The notes under the pieces: model-generated
Database searches by the model: none
The model's input: only the letters and a program-made list of their open reading frames with translations
Told to the model about the DNA's origin: nothing
Assembly: GCA_963707435.1 (NCBI GenBank)
Contig: CAVPPF010000001.1
Span: 53,989 to 117,988 of the forward strand
DNA from: UBA4744 sp963707435
GTDB taxonomy: Bacteria > Actinomycetota > Acidimicrobiia > Spongiisociales > UBA4744
DNA length: 64,000 bases
Direction of reading: 5' to 3'
Part shown: positions 51,290 through 59,694 of the stretch, piece after piece
Layout of the letters: each line of letters starts with the position of its first letter
Numbering within the stretch: the first letter of the stretch is position 1
Program-made: the position numbers and the translations under genes

Positions 51290-51351
51290 CGGGTACCCAA
51301 TGCGTACCCGAACCTGCTCCGTCAGACGGCGGGGCCTTCCGCATCAAGCGG
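51290..51351 (+). promoter_or_regulatory. Candidate S6:S18 leader hairpins
   Basis: The rpsF leader contains CGGGTAC-loop-GTACCCG (51290-51310, perfect 7 bp, 7-base loop) and CCGC-ATCAA-GCGG (51339-51351). Leaders of rpsF-rpsR operons often bind the S6:S18 complex for autoregulation; these hairpins are in the right place, but I could not match the consensus bulge. Confidence 0.4.
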
Positions 51352-51373
51352 TTGTCCACAGGAGGAGGTTGCC

Positions 51374-51664
51374 TTGCGCAACTACGAGCTGATGACCATC
51401 CATCGGCCTGAATTGGCTGATGACGACTACCGAACGCTGGTGAAGGAGACGGAGGAGTTCCTCCGGAGCCGTGGTTCCAACGTTCAAGAAACCGACCTCT
51501 GGGGCAAACGCCGCTTTGCCTATGAGATCAAACACCTGCATGAGGGCTACTACTCGGTACTCAAGTTCGCAGCCGAGCCGGACGTGGTCGACGACCTGGA
51601 CCGGGTGCTCTCGCTGGCCGATCTGGTGATCCGTCACAAGATCTTCCACCTCGACAAATCATGA
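51374..51664 (+). CDS. rpsF: 30S ribosomal protein S6
   Basis: A 96-residue primary rRNA-binding protein that pairs with S18 in the platform of the small subunit. RNYELMTIHRPELADDDYRTLV and DLWGKRRFAYEIKHLHEGYYSVLKF are the standard S6 strings. TTG start with AGGAGGAGG upstream. First gene of rpsF-ssb-rpsR-rplI, with dnaB at the end. Confidence 0.95.
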   Translation: MRNYELMTIHRPELADDDYRTLVKETEEFLRSRGSNVQETDLWGKRRFAYEIKHLHEGYYSVLKFAAEPDVVDDLDRVLSLADLVIRHKIFHLDKS

Positions 51665-51734
51665 CCGATCGGCAGATATGTCATACCCCCGTGGCACAGT
51701 TCGGGGTAAGGCTGCCTGGTAAGGAGAGAGAAGC

Positions 51735-52184
51735 ATGGCGATAAACAGTGTGACCGTGATCGGCAATCTCGTCGAGGATCCCGAACTTCGTTTCACCCCG
51801 TCGGGAGTTGCGCTCGCCAAGATTCGCGTGGCCGTGAACCGGAGGTGGCGCGATCAGGGCGGAGAGTGGCAAGAAGAAACCAGCTTCTTTGGCGGCACCC
51901 TGTGGCGGGAGGCCGCCGAGAACGCGGCCGAGTCGCTCACCAAAGGTGCCCGGGTGATCATCACCGGCAGCTTGGAGCAGCGGCAATGGGAAACCCAGGA
52001 GGGCGACAAAAGATCGGTCGTTGAGATCCGTATCGACGAAATCGGCCCCTCGCTGCGCTGGGCGACTGCTTCGATCACCAAGACGGCCCGTTCGGGCGGC
52101 GACGACTGGGGTGGCGGCAAGCAGAGTGTGCCGGCCGCACCGGTTGCTCGCGAAGACTACGGGCCCGACGAAGCACCTTTTTAA
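51735..52184 (+). CDS. ssb: Single-stranded DNA-binding protein
   Basis: A 149-residue OB-fold protein coating ssDNA during replication and repair. MAINSVTVIGNLVEDPELRFTPSGVALAKIRVAVNRRW is standard, then a short Gly-rich tail ending DEAPF, the tip that binds partner proteins. Ribosome binding site GGAGAGAG. The intrinsically disordered tail is short, as in many actinobacteria. Confidence 0.96.
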   Translation: MAINSVTVIGNLVEDPELRFTPSGVALAKIRVAVNRRWRDQGGEWQEETSFFGGTLWREAAENAAESLTKGARVIITGSLEQRQWETQEGDKRSVVEIRIDEIGPSLRWATASITKTARSGGDDWGGGKQSVPAAPVAREDYGPDEAPF

Positions 52185-52202
52185 GCAGGAGGAAGACACA
52201 CC

Positions 52203-52466
52203 ATGGCTGGAAAAGCACCCCGGCGTCGGCGGGAGAACCCGAAGAACGCCAAGAAATTCAAGAAGAAGGTCTGTTACTTCTGTCGGGAGAAGGTCGACCA
52301 CATCGACTACAAAGACTTGGCGGTCCTCCGCAAGTACATGTCCGACAGGGCCAAGATCCGGGCGCGCCGTGTGACCGGCAATTGCACCCAACATCAGCGT
52401 CAGGTGGCGATCGCCATCCGGAACGCTCGCGAGATGGCCCTTCTCCCATATGTAGGTAAGGGATGA
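52203..52466 (+). CDS. rpsR: 30S ribosomal protein S18, zinc-binding type
   Basis: An 87-residue protein partner of S6. YKDLAVLRKYMSDRAKIRARRVTGN is the conserved core. The protein has a Cys pair in VCYFCREK and a third Cys in GNCTQHQRQ, the C+ (zinc-ribbon) form. Such forms are replaced by Cys-less paralogues under zinc limitation, so a second rpsR may exist elsewhere. Ends in an ATGA overlap with rplI. Confidence 0.96.
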   Translation: MAGKAPRRRRENPKNAKKFKKKVCYFCREKVDHIDYKDLAVLRKYMSDRAKIRARRVTGNCTQHQRQVAIAIRNAREMALLPYVGKG

Positions 52467-52909
52467 AACTCATACTCATCGATGATGTGAAAGGGTTGGG
52501 CGGCAAGGGCGAGGTCGTCGACGTCGCTGATGGCTACGGCCGCAACTACCTGCTCCCGAAGCGACTTGCCATGCGAGCCACCGCGGGGGCCCTCCGGGAC
52601 GCCGAGGGCATCAGAGTGGCGCATGAAGAAGCACAGCGGAAGGTCTTCGAAGAAGCTGAGGCAACCGCCAAGAGCCTGGTGGGAACCCGGGTGGTTCTCG
52701 CAGCGCAGGCGGGCGATGAAGGCAAGCTGTTCGGTTCGGTGACGACCACAGACGTGATCGACGGCGTCCTCAAGTTCACCGGCGTCCAACTCGACCGATC
52801 CACGATCCAGATGACCGCACCGATCAAGAGCATCGGTTTGCACGAGGTCATGGTCAAGCTGCACCCGGATGTCCAGTTTGCTTTGACCCTCGATGTGATT
52901 CCTGCGTGA
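52463..52909 (+). CDS. rplI: 50S ribosomal protein L9
   Basis: A 148-residue two-domain protein binding 23S rRNA domain V. The N-terminal MKLILIDDVKGLGGKGEVVDVADGYGRNYLLPKRLA signature is complete, a long central helix follows, and the C-terminal domain ends FALTLDVIPA. Coupled to rpsR by ATGA; dnaB follows after 7 bases. Confidence 0.96.
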   Translation: MKLILIDDVKGLGGKGEVVDVADGYGRNYLLPKRLAMRATAGALRDAEGIRVAHEEAQRKVFEEAEATAKSLVGTRVVLAAQAGDEGKLFGSVTTTDVIDGVLKFTGVQLDRSTIQMTAPIKSIGLHEVMVKLHPDVQFALTLDVIPA

Positions 52910-52916
52910 GGAAACC

Positions 52917-54287
52917 ATGACAGATCTCGACCGGATCTCGGCTCCTGCGAGGAGCGCATCCGGTCGGGGTCGCGTTCCTCCTCACAACATCGACGCAGAG
53001 GAATCGGTGCTGGGCGCCATCATGCTGTCGGCTGACGCCGCCAACTTGGTGATGGACAAGCTGGAACCCGAAGACTTCTACGTTCCGGCTCACCAGGGCA
53101 TCTTCGATGCGATCGTTCAGTTGTACAACGCCAACCAACCGATCGATCCGCTGACCGTCTCCGATGCGCTCCATCGCAGAGGCGAGCTCGATCGAATCGG
53201 GGGAGCCGGGTATCTCACCGACTTGATGGAGGGGGTGCCGACCGCCTCCAACATCGAGTACTACGCCGAGATCGTTGAAGAACATGGTTTGCGCCGTCGT
53301 CTGATCGGGGCGGGTGGCACGATCGGCGATCTGGCTGTGATGACCGACCTGGACATCTCCGCCGTCCTCGACCGGGCCGAGCAGGCCGTGTTCGGCGTGG
53401 GTGAACGGAGAATCGGCGAAGGCCTCATTGCGATGTCTCCGCTCTTGCACGGCACGCTCGAAGTGATCGAAGAGATGGAAGCTCGCGGGTCGGAGTTGAC
53501 CGGTCTGGCGACCGGGTTTCGAGATCTGGACCGCAAACTGGCCGGATTGCAGGCAGCCAACCTGGTCATCGTCGCGGCCAGGCCGTCGATGGGGAAGTCT
53601 GCTCTCGCTTCGAATATCGCCACCAATGTGGCGATGGACGGAGGCACGGTGGCCATGTTCAGCCTGGAAATGAGTCGCGAGGAGATCGTGCAACGGCTGT
53701 TGTGCTCGGTGGGCAGGGTCGATTCGATGAAGCTCCGCACGGGCCAGCTCGGCCCGCAGCTATGGCAGAAGGTGGTGCACGCTGCGTCGCGAATGTACAA
53801 GGCGCCGATCTTCATCGACGACTCCGGGCAGCTGACCGTGACCGACATCCGTGCCAAGTGCCGGCGGCTCAAGCGACAGCACGGCCTCGACCTGGTGATC
53901 ATCGACTATCTCCAGTTGATGTCCGGGTCGAACCGTGAGAACCGGCAGCAGGAGATTGCCGAGATCAGCCGGTCCCTCAAGAACCTCGCCCGGGAACTGG
54001 ACATACCGATCGTCGCGGTTTCGCAGTTGAACCGTGGTTTGGAAGCTCGCGAGGACAAACGTCCCCGGTTGGGCGACCTTCGTGAGAGTGGCGCCATCGA
54101 GCAGGATTCCGATGTCGTGATGTTCATCTACCGCCACGAGTACTACCACCCGGAAGCTCAGGACACGAAGGGTCTTGCCGAGGTCATTATTGCCAAGCAC
54201 CGGGCCGGTTCGACCGGGCGCGTCGACATGACCTTCCTTCCCGAGTTCACGCTGTTCGCCGATCTGGGCCGCGACGTCTCGGTGTAG
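52917..54287 (+). CDS. dnaB: Replicative DNA helicase
   Basis: The hexameric 5'-3' helicase at the replication fork, 456 residues. N-terminal domain with PPHNIDAEESVLGAIMLS, then the RecA-like core with Walker A VAARPSMGKSALASNIA, FSLEMSREEIVQRLL, and Walker B LVIIDYLQLM. LNRGLEAREDKRPRLGDLRESGAIEQDSDVVMFIYR is the conserved arginine-finger segment. No intein interrupts it, unlike in some mycobacteria. Last gene of the ribosomal-protein unit. Confidence 0.97.
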   Translation: MTDLDRISAPARSASGRGRVPPHNIDAEESVLGAIMLSADAANLVMDKLEPEDFYVPAHQGIFDAIVQLYNANQPIDPLTVSDALHRRGELDRIGGAGYLTDLMEGVPTASNIEYYAEIVEEHGLRRRLIGAGGTIGDLAVMTDLDISAVLDRAEQAVFGVGERRIGEGLIAMSPLLHGTLEVIEEMEARGSELTGLATGFRDLDRKLAGLQAANLVIVAARPSMGKSALASNIATNVAMDGGTVAMFSLEMSREEIVQRLLCSVGRVDSMKLRTGQLGPQLWQKVVHAASRMYKAPIFIDDSGQLTVTDIRAKCRRLKRQHGLDLVIIDYLQLMSGSNRENRQQEIAEISRSLKNLARELDIPIVAVSQLNRGLEAREDKRPRLGDLRESGAIEQDSDVVMFIYRHEYYHPEAQDTKGLAEVIIAKHRAGSTGRVDMTFLPEFTLFADLGRDVSV

Positions 54288-54370
54288 GCACGACCGCCCT
54301 CCATCGACTCCGATTGAGGCGGTCCGGCCCGGAGATGGTTCAACGCCACGGATATGCGGACCTGGTTCGC

Positions 54371-54376
54371 TAGGTT
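54371..54376 (+). promoter_or_regulatory. -10 hexamer TAGGTT, small membrane protein gene
   Basis: TAGGTT followed by 7 bases and ATG 54384; supports the shorter 57-residue reading over ATG 54354. Confidence 0.5.
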
Positions 54377-54383
54377 CCCTGGT

Positions 54384-54557
54384 ATGACCGTGCAGTCGAA
54401 AATCTTGTGGATCGTAGGAGTCGTTGTCGCGCTGGTGGTACTGGGACAGGTACTGGCCATCCTCAGATGGGTGATCGGCCTGGTGATCCTGGTGGCGGCC
54501 ATCGGCTTTGTGCTGCGGGTCATGGGATCAGAATCTGGCAGTACGCCCGGGAAGTGA
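54384..54557 (+). CDS. Small two-helix membrane protein
   Basis: A 57-residue protein with two hydrophobic helices (about 7-27 and 29-45) joined tightly, and a short polar tail. It resembles the many small membrane proteins near replication genes; no function is known. It has its own leaderless-type promoter and converges on the next minus-strand gene. Confidence 0.65.
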   Translation: MTVQSKILWIVGVVVALVVLGQVLAILRWVIGLVILVAAIGFVLRVMGSESGSTPGK

Positions 54558-54586
54558 GGGCATCCGCGGGCAGGCCGGGCCCGGGC

Positions 54587-55150
54587 TCATTGCTGGTCGC
54601 TCACCGGCGTGAGAAGGCTGGTGCGGTAGAGCGAAACCAGCAGGTGGAGGAGCGGGAGCGCGGCCACCAGGATGGTCATGATGGCGAACACGCCGAGGTC
54701 CCCTTCGGCCGGCCCGAAAAACCACCCGAGGATTGATAGCCCGATGATCGGCGCAATGCCCAGCCAGAGCAGCAACCGCTCGGATGCCGACCACTGTGCA
54801 GTGAAGATATCGTCGTCTTCGGCTGCAAAGACTTCCGCGAACAGGCGGGCCGTGAGCCAGGCACCTACGACGTTCGACCATCCCAGAACTGCCGCCACGA
54901 CGCCCCCGGTATCAAATTGCTCCGCGATGGCGGCCGCGAGGGCAACCGCCGCCAGGGCAAGGAGTGCGTTGCGGAATCGAATGGGCGGTGGGATCGCCGC
55001 GGGGAGCCGGACGATTCCGATGATCACGAGCATCGCGCCAACAACGTCATTGATGACATCAAATCCTTCGAACCGCAGGTCGATGACGATGATCAACGTC
55101 GCCAGGAGCAGCAAGCGAGCGATGCGGGCAAGCGCCGGGCGGTCGATCAT
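54587..55150 (-). CDS. Six-helix membrane protein, unknown
   Basis: A 187-residue protein with about five or six transmembrane helices and a charged central loop (EVFAAEDDDIFTAQWSASER). No family recognised. ATG 55150 overlaps the preceding gene's stop by ATGA, so both are co-translated. Confidence 0.7.
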   Translation of the reverse strand: MIDRPALARIARLLLLATLIIVIDLRFEGFDVINDVVGAMLVIIGIVRLPAAIPPPIRFRNALLALAAVALAAAIAEQFDTGGVVAAVLGWSNVVGAWLTARLFAEVFAAEDDDIFTAQWSASERLLLWLGIAPIIGLSILGWFFGPAEGDLGVFAIMTILVAALPLLHLLVSLYRTSLLTPVSDQQ

Positions 55151-55428
55151 GAATCGGCCGCCGACAGCCATGTGTCCCGAAACGCCTCTGCCGGGAGCGT
55201 GATCAGGTCTTCTTCGAGCCGGACATCGGAGAAGTCGTCACCAAATCGTTGGTCTACCTCGCCGACGGCCGTGCCGGTTGCTCGCTCGATGATGACCGTT
55301 CGTCCGCCCCCACCCGGGACCGGGCCGAGATCGACCACCAGCGAAACCAATTGCAGGACCCGTTGCCACCATCGACCACGGCGCGGGGCGGCCTCCCTGC
55401 GTAGCTCATACACGTCCGCAGCTCGCAC
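55147..55428 (-). CDS. Small hypothetical protein
   Basis: A 93-residue cytoplasmic protein with a basic N-terminal helix (RAADVYELRREAAPRRGRWW) and an acidic C-terminal half. Family not recognised. GTG 55428 has AGAGGGG at good spacing, so I use it instead of the upstream reading. Coupled to the downstream membrane protein gene. Confidence 0.6.
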   Translation of the reverse strand: MRAADVYELRREAAPRRGRWWQRVLQLVSLVVDLGPVPGGGGRTVIIERATGTAVGEVDQRFGDDFSDVRLEEDLITLPAEAFRDTWLSAADS

Positions 55429-55472
55429 ATTGACCCCTCTTGCGTCGGGTGAGGCTAGCCGACGGCCGTGCT

Positions 55473-56411
55473 TCAAAACCAGTGTCTGGTCAGCCAGGCG
55501 GCGGTTTCGTCCAGCGCCGGTCCCATCTCTACCTCACCGATCCGGATCAGCCGATCGTTGGCCTGCCACTCGTCCAGCGCAACTCCCGCGTCGGGAGCGA
55601 ACGTGTAGTCCAGCCGCCGGTACCTGGCGCCGAGGAGTTGGCCGGTCTGATAGTGGGGGATTCCGGAGACGGCATCGCTCATCAGCCGGATCAGGGGGCG
55701 AACCCATTGGAGATAGCCCCAGTTGTGCCGATCCCCTTCAATATGCGACAGGACCTTTCCGGTACCGATGGATAGCAGCGTCACCTCGCTGATATCCGGC
55801 CGGTTCTCGATCTCGCACCGGGCATCCTGGGTCTGGGCGAGGGCGGCCATGCTCGGGTTGATGATGGCAACCCCTCCGTCGACGTATCCGTCGACCGACG
55901 GGAAGAACGTTGGTGCTGCGCTCGTGTACAGGGCCACGTCCGCCACCCGGCGGTGACCGTCACAGTCCGGTCCTGGAAAGTTATGGAACAGCTTCGGCTT
56001 CCACGATCGAAGCATCGGATCGGGATCATTGTTGTCCAGGTCGAAGGCCGGGATCAGGACCCTTCGGTCCAGGTTCTCCAGCAATCCGTCCTCGAATACC
56101 TCGTCGAGAGCATGGCGCAGATTCTCGATGCCGTACTCGGCGCCGATCACCCGGCCCAGGTCGCGGACGTCGTCCCAGAGCGTGTCATGGAAGATCAAGG
56201 GAGTCTGGTCCACGTAGAGGTCGCGTAGCCGGTCCGGTTCGAGCCCGCCGGCCAGTCCCAGGGCGATGATTCCACCGGTGGAGGTGCCGGCGATGAGGTC
56301 GATGTTGTTGCGCCATCCCGGGACCCGCGCGTCGAGTTGCTGGAGAAGGACGGCAACGAGCAAGCCCCGGACTCCGCCACCATCAATCGAGAGGATCCGG
56401 TAGTGACCCAT
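55473..56411 (-). CDS. Patatin-like phospholipase
   Basis: A 312-residue lipid acyl hydrolase. The oxyanion loop DGGGVRGL is at residues 10-17, nucleophile Ser44 in GTSTGG, and the dyad Asp178 in DGG (YVDGGVAIINP). No signal peptide or membrane segment, so it acts in the cytoplasm. GGAGGG before ATG 56411 supports the start. It stands alone, divergent from the next gene, with no nucleotidyltransferase partner of the kind seen in CBASS defence. Confidence 0.88.
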   Translation of the reverse strand: MGHYRILSIDGGGVRGLLVAVLLQQLDARVPGWRNNIDLIAGTSTGGIIALGLAGGLEPDRLRDLYVDQTPLIFHDTLWDDVRDLGRVIGAEYGIENLRHALDEVFEDGLLENLDRRVLIPAFDLDNNDPDPMLRSWKPKLFHNFPGPDCDGHRRVADVALYTSAAPTFFPSVDGYVDGGVAIINPSMAALAQTQDARCEIENRPDISEVTLLSIGTGKVLSHIEGDRHNWGYLQWVRPLIRLMSDAVSGIPHYQTGQLLGARYRRLDYTFAPDAGVALDEWQANDRLIRIGEVEMGPALDETAAWLTRHWF

Positions 56412-56542
56412 GCTGCCCTCCGCCCGGTCGGCTCCCTCAAACCTACCGCGCCCGGCGGGCGCCGCACCCGGCCGGGAAATATGCAAGGCTTGGATACGCC
56501 ACGGGATGCGTGGCGATCGACGACAATCGATAGGAGCAGCGA

Positions 56543-57883
56543 GTGGAACAGCGCAACGTGATCATCATCGGAGCGGCAGGTCGGGACTTTCACAACTTCA
56601 ACACCCGCTACCGAAGTGACGAATCCTCCAACGTTGTTGCCTTTACCGCCACCCAGATCCCCGATATCGAAGGCCGCCGTTACCCGCCGGAACTCGCCGG
56701 GCCCCGCTACCCCGACGGCATCCCCATTCATGCCCAGGAAGACCTGCCGCGCCTGATCGAGGAGCTCGAAGTTCACGAGTGCGTGTTCTCCTACAGCGAC
56801 GTGTCCTACCAGCACGTGATGAGCGTGGGATCGATCGTCGAAGCAGCCGGAGCCTCCTTCACGATGCTGGGACCGGGTGACACCCAGCTCCCCAGCACCA
56901 AGCCGGTTGTGTCCGTGTGCGCCGTGCGGACCGGCTCAGGAAAGAGCCAGACATCCCGCCGCGTGATCGAGATCCTCATGGCTCACGGGCTCAAGGTGGT
57001 GGCCGTTCGTCACCCGATGCCCTACGGGAACCTCATCGCGCAGAAAGTGCAGCGGTTCGCCGAACTGTCAGACCTCGAGAAGCACGACTGCACGATCGAA
57101 GAGATGGAGGAGTACGAACCGCACATCGTGCGCGGCAATGTGATCTATGCAGGAGTTGACTACGAGGCCATCCTGCGGGCCGCTGAGAACGATCCGGCCG
57201 GGTGCGATGTGATCATCTGGGACGGTGGCAACAACGACTTCTCTTTCTTCAAGCCCGACCTGCTGATCACCGTGGCGGACCCTCATCGACCCGGACATGA
57301 GCTCCGGTATTACCCCGGCGAGGTCAACGTGCGGATGGCCGATGTTGTCGTCATCAACAAAGTGGACAGCGCAGATCCGGAAGGGGTCGCAACTGTTCGG
57401 GCGAATGTCATGGCCCTCAACCCGGATGCTGTGATGGTCGAGGCCGCCTCAACCGTGCGGATCGAGAACCCCGAGATAGTGCGAGGCAAGCGTGTCCTCG
57501 TCATCGAGGACGGTCCGACCCTGACCCATGGGGAGATGAAGATTGGGGCCGGGGTGGTGGCTGCTCAGCGAAATCAAGCTGCCGAATTGGTCGATCCACG
57601 GCCCTTCCTGGTCGGGCGGTTGCGCGAGACCTTCGAGATCTACCCCAACATCGGAACGATTCTGCCGGCCATGGGATACGGCGAAGTGCAGCTGCGCGAC
57701 CTCGAGGCGACCATCAACGCAACCGATTGTGATGCCGTCGTCATCGCCACCCCCATTGATCTCAACAGGATCATCGACATCAAGAAGCCGAACACGCGCG
57801 TCTTCTACGATCTCGAAGAGGTGACCAAACCCGACCTGACCGACCTGCTGGCCACGTTCGTTGAGACCCACGCCGCCGGGTAG
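56543..57883 (+). CDS. Cyclic 2,3-diphosphoglycerate synthetase-like GTPase
   Basis: A 446-residue P-loop protein. The N-terminal 130 residues form a Rossmann-like domain (VIIIGAAGRDFHNFNTRYRS). A Walker A motif RTGSGKSQTSRRVIEIL follows around residue 132, then DVIIWDGGNNDFSFFKPDLLI and VVVINKVDSADPEGV, which look like G3/G4-type nucleotide motifs. The overall match is to cPGS of thermophilic archaea and its bacterial relatives; whether it makes the cyclic product here is not known. GTG start with AGGAG upstream. Terminator follows. Confidence 0.85.
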   Translation: MEQRNVIIIGAAGRDFHNFNTRYRSDESSNVVAFTATQIPDIEGRRYPPELAGPRYPDGIPIHAQEDLPRLIEELEVHECVFSYSDVSYQHVMSVGSIVEAAGASFTMLGPGDTQLPSTKPVVSVCAVRTGSGKSQTSRRVIEILMAHGLKVVAVRHPMPYGNLIAQKVQRFAELSDLEKHDCTIEEMEEYEPHIVRGNVIYAGVDYEAILRAAENDPAGCDVIIWDGGNNDFSFFKPDLLITVADPHRPGHELRYYPGEVNVRMADVVVINKVDSADPEGVATVRANVMALNPDAVMVEAASTVRIENPEIVRGKRVLVIEDGPTLTHGEMKIGAGVVAAQRNQAAELVDPRPFLVGRLRETFEIYPNIGTILPAMGYGEVQLRDLEATINATDCDAVVIATPIDLNRIIDIKKPNTRVFYDLEEVTKPDLTDLLATFVETHAAG

Positions 57884-57952
57884 TCCCCGTTTGGGGCCCG
57901 GAGGTTGGTCGCTATTGGTGCGAACTGGGCGCATAGACCCTGAGGAAAAGTC

Positions 57953-57981
57953 GAGACCCCCTCCGCCGATGAGGGGGTCTC
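57953..57981 (+). terminator. Intrinsic terminator after the cPGS-like gene
   Basis: GAGACCCCCTC (57953-57963) and GAGGGGGTCTC (57971-57981) pair perfectly over 11 bp with loop CGCCGAT. It is followed by TCGTTCTCG, which is T-rich for this genome. Confidence 0.8.
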
Positions 57982-58215
57982 TCGTTCTCGTCCGGTCCTC
58001 TCGGGAAGAGTCGGAGGAAGGGGGAACTCCGTATTGCCTCGGCGTGCATGAGACCGGGCGAGAACTTGTACTTCGAGTATCGGGTTTTACACGGGGTTTC
58101 TTGAGCGCCATTTTGGCCGGGAACTTCTCGCTGTGTTAGTACATCTCCCGGTAGCACTCGATTCCCTCCGCCGACGATCCCCGGGTCCCGCTGCTCAGGG
58201 ATCGTTCGCGCCCGA
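57982..58215. other. Non-coding spacer before the EamA gene
   Basis: About 230 bases, lower in GC than its surroundings in the middle (TATCGGGTTTTACACGGGG and GCGCCATTTTGGCCGGG). Long open frames on the minus strand cross it but lack family features and run into the terminator. I see no tRNA, riboswitch or small gene. Confidence 0.5.
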
Positions 58216-58221
58216 TATCCT
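58216..58221 (+). promoter_or_regulatory. -10 hexamer TATCCT, EamA transporter
   Basis: TATCCT followed by 7 bases and ATG 58229; favours the shorter protein start. Confidence 0.55.
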
Positions 58222-58228
58222 CTCCGCC

Positions 58229-59098
58229 ATGCCATCCCGCTCGAGTGCCATGGTCTCGCTGGTCGTCCTGACCGCGGCCTGGGGGACGATCCCCTTGATC
58301 GTCCGTTCGGTCGAGCTTTCGACCCAGCAATTGGTGGCGATGCGCCTCCTCCTCGGCGCCCTGCCGCTCCTGGTGGTTCTGCTGAGCCGCGGCGTCCCCC
58401 GATTGGGTCCGTCACAGTGGCTGCGAGTGACCGGACTCGGCGCGCTGCTCGCCTTTCACTGGGTGGCGTTCTTCTGGTCGCTCACTACGACCACGGTGGC
58501 TATCGCCCTCGTTCTGGTGTACCTGGCTCCGGTGGCTATGGCGACCCTGGCGCCGATGGTTCTGGGGGAACCCTTCCAGCGGCGTTCCGCTGTTGCGCTG
58601 GCCATCGCGCTCGCAGGAGTCGTCCTCGTGGCCAGGCCGGGAGAAGGCGCCACCACTGAGGGGGTGATCTCCGGCTTGCTGGCTGCTGCCAGTTTCGCCG
58701 GTCTCGTTCTGGCCGGAAAACCGATTGCCCAGCAGATCGGGCCGCTCCGGCTGGCCACCCTGGAGACGGCCGTGGCGGCTCTGCTCATGATTCCGTGGGC
58801 CGTGAGTGCCTTTCCGGCGGCCCTGGCATCATGGTGGCAATTGTTGATTCTCGGTGTCCTGCTCACCGGGCTGGCAGGGTATGTGTACTGGCGGAGCGTG
58901 GCGGCGCTTCCCGTCGCCACGGTTGCGGTGCTCAGCTACATGGAGCCTGCCTCGGCCGTTGTCTGGGCCGCGCTGTTCCTCGGCGAGAGCGGTGATCCGG
59001 TGACCTGGCTGGGCGTGATGCTGGTCCTGGTTGCAGGAGCTGCGGCTGGATTGCAGGGGCGTGAGGCGCTGTCGGCCGAGCAACCCGTCGCCGGCTAA
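58229..59098 (+). CDS. EamA/DMT-superfamily transporter
   Basis: A 289-residue protein with ten transmembrane helices as two EamA repeats. MVSLVVLTAAWGTIPLIVRSVE opens the first; LVLVYLAPVAMATLAPMVLGE and LSYMEPASAVVWAALFLGE close the two halves with the family Pro/Glu motifs. Exports amino acids or metabolites. Substrate cannot be read from sequence. Confidence 0.9.
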   Translation: MPSRSSAMVSLVVLTAAWGTIPLIVRSVELSTQQLVAMRLLLGALPLLVVLLSRGVPRLGPSQWLRVTGLGALLAFHWVAFFWSLTTTTVAIALVLVYLAPVAMATLAPMVLGEPFQRRSAVALAIALAGVVLVARPGEGATTEGVISGLLAAASFAGLVLAGKPIAQQIGPLRLATLETAVAALLMIPWAVSAFPAALASWWQLLILGVLLTGLAGYVYWRSVAALPVATVAVLSYMEPASAVVWAALFLGESGDPVTWLGVMLVLVAGAAAGLQGREALSAEQPVAG

Positions 59099-59112
59099 AG
59101 CCACCGGCACGG

Positions 59113-59685
59113 ATGCCGATCCATGGGGCAATGCCAGCCCTACGCGGTACACCAGGGAAGCCCTCGCTTAAAGGTGCCCTATCGGCCATTGGGAGGGTCC
59201 TCTCCGGTCGGGAGACGGGCGCCGACCTCCGGGCCAGGCTCAAGGAGTATCGAGGCGACTCGCACGTGTCCAGGGCCTTGCACGATCTTCCCCGAGGCTG
59301 GCATGTTTTTCGCGACCTCAACCTTGGCGATGAAAGCGTTGACCATGTGGCGACGGGACCGCGCGGGGTCTTCACCATCGAGGTGAGCGTCGATGCCGCG
59401 ACGGTCGTGGCGAATAGCCGCGGCCTTTTCACCTACGGGAGGCGCAACACCCGGCTGATCGACCAGGCGATGCGCAGGGCGCGCACCCTCGAAACACACC
59501 TCGGCGTCGCAGTGCAACCCGTGCTGGTTGTTGTCGGCGCCGACCTCACCGGCAACGAGGTCGATGGGCTTCCGGTGGTGTTGCTCGAAGAGCTGAAGGA
59601 GTTTCTGCTGCAGGATGATGGGCGGCGGCTCTCGTGGGATGAAGCCAAGCGGGTATTGGATGCCCTCGAGGCGATGACGCGCTAG
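59113..59685 (+). CDS. NERD (nuclease-related) domain protein
   Basis: A 190-residue protein. The middle region RALHDLPRGWHVFRDLNLGDESVDHVATGPRGVFTIEV has the nuclease-related domain layout (Asp near SVDHV and Glu in FTIEV, the D-ExK-like positions with Lys replaced by Ser). It may therefore bind rather than cut nucleic acid. The start is uncertain (59113 or 59131) because no ribosome binding site is clear. Nine bases separate it from the MBL-fold gene. Confidence 0.75.
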   Translation: MPIHGAMPALRGTPGKPSLKGALSAIGRVLSGRETGADLRARLKEYRGDSHVSRALHDLPRGWHVFRDLNLGDESVDHVATGPRGVFTIEVSVDAATVVANSRGLFTYGRRNTRLIDQAMRRARTLETHLGVAVQPVLVVVGADLTGNEVDGLPVVLLEELKEFLLQDDGRRLSWDEAKRVLDALEAMTR

Positions 59686-59694
59686 AAGTAGTGC

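Noticed and set aside
55473..56411. CBASS defence system (patatin effector CapV)
   Set aside because: The catalytic motifs fit a patatin, but no cyclic-nucleotide synthase (CD-NTase), HORMA or TRIP13-like gene is adjacent, and the neighbours are unrelated.
57982..58215. Small gene or structured RNA in the spacer
   Set aside because: The minus-strand frames here lack conserved features and pass through the terminator; no cloverleaf or known riboswitch pattern is visible.
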